A stretch of DNA of 64,000 bases from assembly GCA_019916065.1 (NCBI GenBank), contig CM034236.1, positions 24,190,358-24,254,357 of the forward strand, in the 5' to 3' direction. Source of the DNA: Vitellaria paradoxa. Lineage: Eukaryota; Streptophyta; Magnoliopsida; Ericales; Sapotaceae. Below, piece by piece: positions 44,434-54,600 of the stretch (the first letter of the stretch is position 1; the number at the start of each line of letters is the position of its first letter). The position numbers and the translations under genes were made by a program. Below the pieces are notes generated by a model. It saw only the letters and a program-made list of their open reading frames with translations. It had not been told where the DNA came from and ran no database searches.

Positions 44434-44925
44434 AACCAAATCAATCCAAACCAGGCCTTTTCCCACTAGGTGGGGTCGGTTATATGGATTTATCGACACT
44501 AATTAGATCTGTTTAGGGACATGTCCTCCGATAAATCTAGGTAGGTCAGGTCATGTTTAATGCTTTCTTTCCAACTTCTCTTGGGTCTTCCTCTACCTCT
44601 CCTACTCTTGGCAATCTCCAAACTTTCACACCTTCTAACAGGTGCCTCTGCTAGACGCCTTCTAACATGGCCAAACCATCTTAATCGGTTTTATCTCATT
44701 TTATCTTCAATCGGTACTATTCCTACTTTGCCCCTAATCTCCTCGTTCCTAATCCTATCTTTCCTTGTAATCCCGCACATCCACCTTAGCATCCTTATCT
44801 CCGCAACTGCCATCTTCTGACTATGATTATGCTTTACTGCCCAACACTTTGATCCATATAGCAACGCTGGTCTAACTGCTACCTTATAATACTTTCCTTT
44901 CACCTTGAGGGGGATTTTTCAGTCG
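44434..44925 (-). mobile_element. 5'-truncated RTE-type LINE with 15-bp TSD
   Basis: 492 bp flanked by AGTAACTGTATATAT (44419-44433 and 44926-44940). The minus strand encodes the end of an RTE-clade reverse transcriptase ORF (RPALLYGSKCWAVK, then AVAEIRMLRWMCGITRKDRI). It ends in a TTGGTT-rich tail at 44434. The truncation is typical of target-primed insertion. It lies about 240 bp after the protease stop and cannot code for a working protein. Confidence 0.92.
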
Positions 44926-44940
44926 AGTAACTGTATATAT

Positions 44941-45839
44941 CAAGAAAAAAAATTATTAGATAGTTTTGTCAGATTGATATGGCATAATTATAAGTTTATC
45001 TTTCTAAGAATATAAACCACTAATATACATGTTGGTACAAAAAATAATCTGGATATGTGGTAGATGTCCCGAGTATACGCGCTGAGGTCACGTATGGACC
45101 TCAATCTTCAGTCCAAGCACAAGATTACTTTTTTGACCTCATACACGTCACAGAATGAAGGATTAATGTTCTAGTTATTTCTAACTATAAGGTAATATTA
45201 TTACTTAATTAGTTTGTTATTGTGACAATGGGTGTCACTTCTCATTGATGGGAACTTGATTCACTAAGGTTGAATCTATGATCTAAACGTAGGCTTAGAT
45301 CAAGAAACTCAATAAGTTTGAGAAGAAATCTTAATTTTTTAGATTGATTATTTGATACTGAAAATAATATAATGAAAGGGTAATTATAACCATCCCATGC
45401 TAATCAATTACCATAATTAATCCTAAATAAACTCCTAAATTATAGGAACACTTTTTCATAATGACTTCAAGCTAATAGCAACCATTACTCCTAAATTTAA
45501 GGAACTGACTCTGACTCAACAAAAATAAATAAGACAGCCAAACAAAAGGAATTAACTCCTATATTATTCCAGGATCGCACGCCTTATTAATTGCCATGCA
45601 TTGCTCCCTTCTGTGGATTTCTTCCTTGTATGTAACTCTCATTTGACCATCTTAGCATCCTTATCTCCCTTTATGATCATCTTGGATTCTTTTCTTTGTG
45701 CCTCCTTCATCTTTAGTCTCCTAGCCCTTTGTAAGCATTCTTGAGTGCTCGACCCTAATCCGCATCATTCCCTTCCTCTTGAAGTTTATCTTTGTCCTTA
45801 AGGTGAAAATTTGGAAACTACAAACGCAACATGTCAACA
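44941..45839. other. Region between LINE and MULE, partly gypsy F remnant
   Basis: No gene recognised. The last 100-300 bases are the C-terminal end of gypsy element F. The rest is A+T-rich and may hold the F LTR, whose limits I could not define. Confidence 0.5.
45720..45839 (-). pseudogene. Gypsy F pol, C-terminal end (left of MULE)
   Basis: After the MULE duplication the minus strand reads a pattern like WESVDMLRL.FPNFHLKDK, the end of a gypsy integrase/chromodomain-type tail. It continues the fragment at 53759..54376 across the MULE. It decays quickly to the left. Confidence 0.6.
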
Positions 45840-45849
45840 CTTTCCCAAG

Positions 45850-46135
45850 GAGTTTTTTTTTTTTTTTTGTTTTACTGTTAAGAGTAAAACATTTTGTGCA
45901 AATATTGTCGCGCGAGGAGTATTTACGGAAGTGCTGTTAATGAAATTGCGATCTCAGATCGCGGTTCTTGGGGTTGGAATCTGCGGGAAAAACGCTATCT
46001 AGGATAACGATTTTTTAAGAAACACAAAGTCGATTGAGATTGTATGATTAAAAAGAAACGCCATCTCAGATAGCGCTTCTTAAGAAACGCGATCTTAGAT
46101 AGCGTTTCTTAAGAAACGCCATCTCAGATGCGGTT
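45850..46135 (+). repeat. MULE left terminal inverted repeat with palindromic units
   Basis: After the T-run come at least four units built on GCTATCT/AGATAGC or GCGATCT/AGATCGC palindromes joined by TTAAGAAACGC. These match the right end in reverse complement, though unit number and order differ. Subterminal repeats of this sort may bind transposase; that is inference. Confidence 0.85.
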
Positions 46136-46570
46136 TCTTGTGCCTGCTACTCCCAGCCATCCAGTTAATCTGCAAGTCCAACATTTCATTCAAACCCTGC
46201 CCAACAATTCATTCAAACCTACAAGCAATATGATAGAAATAATAATGGAAGGAAAACTTTCATTATATAACTTCAGGAGCCAGCAGTATCCTCAAATCAC
46301 CACTAAATAATATCAGCAATGAATATAAATAATATAAACACTATCAGCAACCTTGCCAACTTCATTAGAATATAAATAATATCAGCAATGAATATAATAT
46401 TAGAATTCATATCATATCAGCAATGAATATAAATAAACACAAAAAAAGTCCTTTCTTAATTAATAAAAAGATTTTTTATTTCATTACAAAACCCCAAAGA
46501 AGCCACAATAGCTCAATCTTCCAATCATGCAAAAATATGAAATCTAATGTCCTGCATTCAGTACAGAATA
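46136..46570. other. MULE internal spacer, left side
   Basis: A+T-rich DNA with short direct repeats of the type ATATCAGCAATGAATATAAATAA (46312-46435). No gene. Confidence 0.6.
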
Positions 46571-48970
46571 CTACTCCGTCCCACACCTAGTAGGCTTCCG
46601 AATCTGCAATGGATTCTTACGCCTCTCTGCTGACTCTGGCTCAGCCATCAGCTCTGTCAGCTGAGTGGGTGCATCGGTCCTCTGTGCCTGCCTAAGGGGC
46701 TCCCCTAACTGTACATGAGTCAGCTCAATCTAAGTCTGATCCCGAGGTCTCGTCCGCCTGCTCCTCGCATACCTCATTGGAGATGGTGGAACCAATCTGC
46801 TCGGTGGTAATGTCAGCGTAACTAAGTGTGAGCCCTGTGATGGCAATGCCTCCGCATCTTCAGTGATCACCATATACTCATCGATGCTCGGCAGGTCAGT
46901 AGGTGCACTCGGTGACATGGATGGGCTAACCTGGCTAAAACCAAAAGGCCCAAATTTGGCTGAGACTTATGGGGGGGCTGAGGTAAATGGCCTATCTCCA
47001 GCTCCAGGTGCAGGTCCACTGAAGTCAGAAGGGTCCATCGGCACCTGAATTGGATGCACCAGCTCTGTCTGACCTTGATCTATCTTCCCTAATTCGATGC
47101 TTCTCATTCAATGCGACAATACTCCTCTAACCCACTGTCCTCAAGCTGCTTGCTAACTGATGTACCTTAGCTATATCAGTGCAAATGAGGAGCTCTCCTG
47201 CAATCTGTGTGGCTATTACCACAGTCTGTACCTGTAAACAAAATCCAACCGTTACTATTGTAAACGTAAGAAATCATGGATACATATGAATTGATATTGT
47301 ATATGTACTGGAAATAGGTATTTACTAATATCTCCTTACTAGCAGCTACCGACCAGGACCTGACAGGAGGCACGTCATGAGGAGGCCCAATAGGGTGCCT
47401 AGTCATAAGGTCGTACCACTACATATAGGGATCAGCACGATCCATCTGACCTGTAAATGTCTCACCAATGACCACCCGAGCACGTCAATCATTCTAGGCG
47501 ATGATGTGATCAGCGTGCGTGATAGTCTAGTCCGTGCCAGCCCTACCTCGATGATCAATAGCATGTAACTCGGTAGATGTATCACAAATCGAGGGCTCGT
47601 GCTGAACCATGCTGAACTGCCACATGACACGATCGGGCAAATACATCTCCATAATGTCAAAGCATATCAATGGCGATCTCGTCAGCCATATCTCTCGGTC
47701 ATGTGCTGGGGCATCTAGATCCGCTGGATATGGCTGCCATATCATCTGTGACTCTGCCATCAAGTCCATCTGGTCCCTATACTTAACTAGAGTACGTGAG
47801 GATGTGAACTTAAGCCTTTCCTGCCATCTGTTATTCCAATTTGAATTACCACATATTAATTTTTTATAAAACTATGTAAGTTTGTAAATCAAGTATAAAC
47901 CAATAAATTAATTAAACTTTGTCATACCTACAGCCATATGGGTCTCTTGGCCGCACTAGGGGGATAGGATTGGGTACTGGATGTGCAATTGCTGGTGGCT
48001 CAGCTGGCTGTGCCTCATCTGCCTCCTCGTGCTGAGAAAGGTCACCTCGTCTACCACGATGTCAAACAAGAGGTCTAAATATAGTAAATCGCTCCCAGGC
48101 CCATATCTGGAGAATGCCTAATGGGCCAGCCATCTCCTTTGCCTGTGTCTGTGACGCTCTGCACATCTCCTGGTATAAATACGCCAATACTGCTCCTTCC
48201 CAGCTATAATGTCCAACACGATCCACATCATTGAGCAACGGTAGATACATCAGTGGGATCAAGCTGCGTGACTTGTTAGGGAACAAACATCCTCCAAGCA
48301 ACATGAATATGGTGGCATGGGCATGTTATCGCACAACAACATCGTCAGCATGAGGTGGGAGCTGTCCAAAATGCTAGAGCAACCAACTAATCTTAATCAC
48401 ATTTCCCCTAATAGCATCGGCGGGTGGGGATATGCCTAGGTGACCCCCAACTATGTCTCTCCACGTAGGCACTGTATGGGACATATCAACACCTGTAACC
48501 GCCATCCCATCAACAGGCAGTCCGGTGATAGCACTGATGTCCTCTAATGCAATGGTGCACTCCCCAATCGGTAAGTGGAACGTGTGGGTCTCAACTCGCC
48601 ATCTTTTCGCAAGTGCTGTGATCAACGGCCTGTATAACATGATACAGCCCAACTGGTAAAACCCATACACTTTGCCCCTGATGAGATAGTCAACAACTCG
48701 AGCATCCTTAGGAGTCCGTGTAAAGTCCCGCATAAGGTGCTGGCCAGTACGAAGATCAAGCACGGCTGAATCCTGAGCAATGCAAAGATTATTATCATAA
48801 TAGGTATTGTGCTTTTATAAGTACAAAAGAGAATGGAATTAACAAAGTTTAAAACATACCCCACCATCCCATATAACAGTAGATCTATGTTTGAGCTGGC
48901 CACGTAGTACAGATGAATCACGGGGTCTTGGAGATAACAAAGGACGATCCTGATTGCCCAGAGGATCCAT
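46571..48970 (-). pseudogene. Plant mobile domain (PMD) protein gene inside the MULE
   Basis: Exon 1 (48970-48860) encodes MDPLGNQDRPLLSPRPRD and ends at a GT site. Exon 2 starts at 48772 after TTGCTCAG with DSAVLDLRTGQHL. It carries PMD hallmarks: FHLPIGECTIALEDISAITGLPVDG, then LGISPPADA. Further down are FMLLGGCLFPNKSRSLIPLMYL, a TPF-like WQPYPADL region, and an Arg/Pro-rich end with KPTRCGT. PMD proteins (PF10536; MAIN/MAIL1 and relatives in Arabidopsis) act in the nucleus in silencing and genome stability, and also occur in transposons. Stops break it (TAG at about 48374, TAA soon after, TAG at about 47530). The last exons are hard to delimit, so this is a decayed gene. Confidence 0.85.
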
Positions 48971-49261
48971 AACCTATGTACAAGTCAAGAAACAAATTTG
49001 AAACAGTGCTTACTATCATAATAACTACTTGAAACTGAAGAAATTGTACAAATGGATGGTGATGGCATAGTTAATATGATCAAACCATGTACTCATCTAA
49101 AAAGTTAAATGTCTTGCAACATAGATAACAAAATAGATAAGCATCTAACAAATTACATAACTGAATAGTTCATGGTCGTCCAAATTACATAACAAAAAAG
49201 TTGAAAGTCTCTCTAACAAATTATATATTTGAAACAATCAAAGAAATAACTAGCTTGCAGC

Positions 49262-51816
49262 TCATCCTGGACAGTTCCTTCTAGTATAACCCTCCGCACG
49301 ACAAATACCACACCGCAACTTAGTTGAACTTTCACTTCTATCCATCTCATTCGTAATGCGAGTCGACATTGGCCTCCATTTCTTTCGTTTCAATTGTTCA
49401 TTTGGGATGAAAGTTGGGACAATTGGCACCTCCCAATATTTTGGATCATGTAACGGATGGAAACGGGGAGCATACGTGTTAACATACGCATCAGTACTGT
49501 ACTTTGCAGAAATCATGGCCATCCAGTCATAATGACGTTCCTCACAAACGGCAATGACATGCGAGTATGGGATCCACCGATTGCTCCATTTACCACATGT
49601 GCAATGTTTATCTTTCAGTGACACCACCTATACATGCCCACCCCCATTTACATGTTGCCCCGTAGTAATCTCATACACCCCGTCGATGTGATTAAATCGG
49701 ATAATTTTGTGAGCTCGAGCATGTTGTTGATTCTTATCAATCACTTCCATGACTCCTGGCGGATACCGAACTCCAGTCTCTTGAGCTGCCACTGAAACCT
49801 CATTCCTGTTACAGAAGTATGTCATGACTTTGTAAAATGTAAATTGGACACATGCTGCTATAGGTAATGATCTGGCACCTCGTATGACATTATTGAAACA
49901 CTCAGAAATATTCATTGTCTCATTCTCGTATCTAAGGCCTCCGTCATTAGACATTGTCCACCGCTCCTTAGGAATCTCCATTAAATACTTCCACGCATCG
50001 ACATTGAAGTCTCTTATCTTTTCCATTATAGAATCAAACTTGCGAATCTGTGGAGTTTTGGCAGTATGAGACATCAACTTATTTAAGTGGGAGCCGGGGA
50101 ATTTCTTCTTGAAATTAGCCTCCACATGCCTCAAACAGAATCTATGGAATACATAAGGGGGCCCCCATCCAGAGTTAGGGGTGTTTACAGTACTGGTAAT
50201 GCCAATGTGCTGATCAGAAATTAAACACAAGCCGTGCCTATTTGGAACTACATTCCTCTTTGAGTTGCGTAGAAACCAGTACCAACTATCAAGCGACTCC
50301 TCATCCACAATAGCAAAAGCTAGTGGGAAGATTTGCAGGTTAGCATCAGTTCCCATTGCAATTAGTAACTTCCCTTTATACTTTCCATACAAGTGAGTGC
50401 CATCTATTGTTATGACCGGCCTACAAAATTGGAAGCCATCAATAAATGGCTTAAATGCCCAGAACATATACTGTAAGATGGCAGTCCCAGCGACCAGTCT
50501 TGGATGGTAGCGATAATCAACAATCGTACCGGGATTATATTTTTGCACCGCATGAAAAAATACAGGTAACATGCTGTATAACTTATCCCAACCCCAAAAA
50601 TACTGGCTATTGCCTTCTGTTTTGCTGCCCATGCTTTGCTATCTGATATTACATATTGAAATTGATTCTTGACGACCAAAGCTAAAAAAGTCGCTGAAAC
50701 TGATGGATCCTTCTTCACCAATTCTTGAATGTGCATTGCAACAAACCCCGTGTCTAGCTGGGAGTGATCTCGGTTCATTCGAGCATAAACACAACTATGA
50801 GGGCCCTCGTACTTTGTGATCTCAAACTGGCTATGTCTTTTCAGTTTAGTTGCCCTTAGTAACCAACTACAAGGAGTGTCACTGGACATCTTACACTGAA
50901 TAGCCCATCTCTTTGTATTCGACTCAACTGTGTTAAATTGAGTATCCGTTCTAACTGAGTATGTCTTCAGAGCCCTCATTAACTCAGTTTTGTCTTTAAA
51001 TAGAACTCCAACACGAGGATCATCTGTCATCGGGTGCCAATTTAGGCAATGGAACCTAGACGTGGAAGAAGCTACAGTGCTTGGCTCACTTAGAGTTGTA
51101 AACAATTGGGAGGGGGGCTGATGCAATCCTCGTTGACCCTCACAGACATCGTCATCATCATTGTCATTAAGCCCAGCATCAACAATGACATCAGTGTTGG
51201 CCTCAAGATCGACACTGTAATCAACATCTAACCCCAAAAAAGAATCTTCCTCTGCTAGTATTTCTTCCAGGGTTGGAGGCACAGCCGATGCATCACAACC
51301 TATTTGCTCCTCATGCTCAGCTAACTCCTGGACCGCAGCTAATTCAGGAAACTCTGCATGCACGAGATTGTTGGGCAGTGGGAGATCATAAAAATCAGAA
51401 TCACCCTCTCCCTCAGAGCCAATGATGGGTGGTGCATGCACATCAGCGACAACTAGCATGTGTGGAGGATAATCAACCAACATTAGTTGATAATATAAGT
51501 ATAAGTCAACATGTGACCATTTCAACTGATCCACTACATCCATCATTCCCCTAACTCTTTTGTCATTTTTCACCCGAAAAGGCCTATAATGAGCTGCAGA
51601 TCCAACAATCACTGGAAACCGATATGTAATATTAAGCTTCACCCGAGTCACATCTACGTCCAATGTGTTACACAGTTCGAGTATTAGTTCGTCATAACTT
51701 ATAGTAGTAGCAACCCGAGTACTCTCCTCGTACTCACGGTCATATGCCAACCCTTCAAGACTGGAAATGACATTCCCACCCCAATAGCAAAATACAGTAA
51801 TGTATTTTTCTAACAT
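49262..51816 (-). pseudogene. MuDR-type MULE transposase, one frameshift and one stop
   Basis: Starts MLEKYITVFCYWGGNV, as in MuDR-family proteins. A long acidic linker precedes the Mutator DNA-binding domain (VGVLFKDKTELMRALKTYS, residues about 275-345). The DDE catalytic core follows: Asp in VITIDGTHLYG, Asp in CLISDQHIGI, and the C/H motif FCLRHVEANF. A SWIM-type finger (CTCGKW...PYSHVIAVC) has Tyr where the third Cys is normal. A last knuckle-like CGICRAEGYTRRNC has Tyr for His. A one-base shift near 50605 joins the two frames, and an in-frame TAG lies at about 49626. The product would cut and paste the element in the nucleus; this copy cannot make it intact. Confidence 0.92.
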
Positions 51817-53460
51817 CGTACCTTCTGTTACAAAAATAAGAAAACAAGATTAGGGAATCTTAAAACATTAAATAAGATTGATTACTCAATACTAGCATTT
51901 ATGTTGTCAGAAGTAACTATTGGATATTTCTCAGAAAAGAAAGAGACTACAGTTTCTGACACATTTATAGTTTTCGTGCAATAATTGTTTTGTTTCTAAA
52001 TTCGAAGCGAACGTCGTTATGACTGGATGACCAATGTCGACTTGCATTAAATAAAACTATTTTGTTGTTGATTATTTTTTACATGGATTTGAATATTCAC
52101 GGTATCTAATTCTTGAATTTAATAGAACATTTAATAACAAAGTCTTAAGTGGCCAATCCAAGGGGAAGCTGAGGTAAATGTTTTGATTGAACAATATCGA
52201 GTTATCTTCAACAAGAAGAAAGAGAAGTCTTTTTATCTATGAAGGTGAATACATCCCACAACACAAACAATTTAATCTCAGAGGATATATTTTATACTCG
52301 AGAGAATGTGAATACCTACTAATTCATTCAAACAATCCAGAACATGTAGCAAAAGTTTAGGATGATCCTTGAATGTGTCTAACAAAAAGGACAGATCAAG
52401 ACAATGTGAATACGTACCAAAAGTTTAGGATGCTTCTTGAATGTTTATGACAAAAAGGACACATGAAGAAAATGTGTAAGTCTTGCAGAAAATACAAGGT
52501 GACAAGTGAAGGAAAAACCAAAGGGAAGAGAGAGAGAGAGAGAGAGAGTCTTCATTTGCAAATTGGTTCAGCGTTTCCATCAAAACTCATAACAAAGCTA
52601 TATCTTCCACCTCCAAAAGTTCCATTTGCACTGTCTTTGTATTTCCTAGTGGTACCGAGCAACCTTCAAACTTTTGGTACGAAATTCCTAGTGACTCACA
52701 ACGAGCCATCTTCTATTCACTTTGGGAGTTTGCCATTTTGCCAAACTCTTGGTGAAACATATTTGAATTACTACTCTCAACACAAAGTATAGTTCAAACA
52801 AGACCCATCAATGGGTCCAGATCAATTCAAAATAGGATAATTACAATGAAAATATGGCAAAGCTGGTTGCTAATAACATCTCAATTTTATTTAATGAATA
52901 TTTTTATATATCACTTTTAAATTACTTTAACATATATTTTTAATTTCTTTTTAAAATTCCAAATGCTGCTTAGGTAAGTGATTGAGAGATGAAATCCCCA
53001 GTCAACAAAACAAAACAGAGTTCATTTATGTAATTCAAAGGTAATTAAGAGAATCTGAGAAAAAAAATAGTATGAATGTATATATATATTTTTTTATAGA
53101 GTGGGCCAACTGGGCACTCTCAATAAATATATATATGTATATTTATATAAGCCAGAAAAATTATCACAAAATGAAATTTGACATCTAAATTTCACCTACT
53201 TTTTAATTTGGTCAAATGATATTCAAAATGTGATTATCAAAAATTGAGAACGGAGGTGGGAGGAGCTTACGATAGTGCTCTGTGTGGGGGAGGAACGAAG
53301 CACAGACTTGCGCCTCTCTGCTGGCTGACAGCCCAACGCCGATTCACCTCGCCGGCGACTGAGAGAGCCGGAGAACAATGGAAAGAGCGACTGAGGGAGA
53401 ATGATGGAAAGAAAGAGCAGATAAGAGCTGGAGAGCAAACGAGAGACGAAGCCGGGGGGG
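51817..53460. other. MULE upstream region of the transposase
   Basis: No gene. It holds a (GA)n run at about 52530-52555, an AT-rich stretch (53070-53150) and a G+C-rich block (53244-53460) next to the right terminal repeat, which could be the promoter or 5' UTR of the minus-strand transposase. The short frames here are artefacts. Confidence 0.6.
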
Positions 53461-53748
53461 AGGGTTTTATAAGGTCAACTAAAACCGCGATATGAGATGG
53501 CGTTTCTACATTAAGCAACAACCACCATCTCAGATGGCATTTTTTTCTTAAGCTACAATCGCTATCTAAGATAGCGTTTCTTAACCAAAAACCGCTATCT
53601 GAGATAGCATTTTTATCTTTTCCCAGGTACCCAACAACTGCAATCTGAGATCGCGATTTCATTAACAGCATTTCACTAAATTGTTCTCGCTTGACTATAT
53701 TTCCACAAAAAACTCTCACTATTAACAGTAAAACAAAAAAAAAAAGTC
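53461..53748 (-). repeat. MULE right terminal inverted repeat with palindromic units
   Basis: Contains CGCTATCTAAGATAGCG and CGCTATCTGAGATAGC-type palindromes and GCAATCTGAGATCGCG. It then shows the reverse complement of CTGTTAATGAAA and TTTTGTTTTACTGTTAA, and ends AAAAAGTC before the TSD. Confidence 0.88.
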
Positions 53749-53758
53749 CTTTCCCAAG

Positions 53759-54376
53759 TGGCCTCCGTGGGAGGTAGATCTTCCCATTGTATCAACACTC
53801 CCCACTAAAGCCGACTAACCCTTTTAATCTTTGATATTCCAGAGCACAGTAAGACTTTTTACTATACTTTTGTCTTCATCCATCAAGTGTGGTAGTGGAC
53901 TGATCTTACTTTGGTCACCAATCTTTCATTTCAACTGTGATATATGAATGACAGGATGCATACGAGCCCTGACAAGTAAATCCAGTTTATAAGCCACGTT
54001 GCCGACTCTTTTAATAATTTGATAAGGTCCATAAAATTTGCTTCCCAACTTATATAATGCCTTCTTGGTCACTGACTTTTGTCGAAGGGGCCAAATCTTT
54101 AACTAAACCCACGCCCCTGGATTAAACTCCTCTTCACGCCTACAATGGTTATAGTGGGATTTTCATTCAGTTTTTAGCTCTCTCAAGATTATCCTTGAGC
54201 TCTTGTAACACCTCAACCCTTTCTTGCAATTCCGTGTCCACCTCATCATTAGGTGATGATCTTGTCGGATAACTAACTAACATTAGAGGTTTATGCCCAT
54301 ACACATATTCAAAAGGAGTTCATTTAATCAAAGTATGGTAGGTAGTATTGTACCAATACTCAGCCCATGCAAGAAA
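53759..54376 (-). pseudogene. Gypsy F integrase C-terminal region (right of MULE)
   Basis: The minus strand shows AEYWYNTTYHTLIK, then TPFEYVYGHKPLMLV and ELQERVEVLQELKDNLERA, the integrase end and GPY/F-like linker of a gypsy element with many stops. It ends at the MULE insertion and resumes at 45839. Its right edge is the CACTA insertion. F is older than both. Confidence 0.85.
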
Positions 54377-54600
54377 CACTACTAGAGATTGCCCAATCGG
54401 CGAGTGGAAAGCTCGGGCGACCACTTGTGGCGGTCGCTATTAGAGTATTAGCGACCGCTAGTAGCAGTCGCTATAATGTTCGTCGCTACTACAGTGCAGC
54501 AAGGGATCGACGATGAAAAAATTCGGGCGACCGTTATAAGCGGTCGCTAATAGATTTTGGGCGATAGCATTAGCGACCGCTTAAGGCGGTCGCTAATAGT
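54377..54600. repeat. CACTA terminal inverted repeat and GCGACCGC subterminal repeats
   Basis: Terminal CACTACTAGAGATTGCCC, then about eight direct and inverted copies of GCGACCGC / GCGGTCGC, for example the palindrome GCGACCGCTTAAGGCGGTCGC. Such subterminal arrays are the binding sites of the TNPA-type protein in En/Spm. Confidence 0.88.

Larger units (their letters stand above)
45850..53748 (-). mobile_element. MULE (Mutator-like element) with transposase and PMD gene
   Basis: 7899 bp bounded by CTTTCCCAAG (45840-45849 and 53749-53758), a 10-bp duplication; MULEs make 9-11 bp. Ends are GAGTTTT... on the left and, as reverse complement, GACTTTT... on the right. Long terminal inverted repeats of about 290 bp share the T-run, TTTTGTTTTACTGTTAA, CTGTTAATGAAATYGCGATCTCAGAT and palindromic repeats. 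Both genes are on the minus strand: transposase (51816..49262), then PMD (48970..46571). It is inserted in gypsy F. Both genes are broken. Confidence 0.93.

Noticed and set aside
44560..44903. Independent small genes on either strand
   Set aside because: The minus-strand frame is the RTE reverse transcriptase end and the plus-strand frame is its shadow.
46128..47048. Plus-strand open frames in the MULE
   Set aside because: They are antisense to the PMD pseudogene or lie in A+T-rich spacer, without domains.
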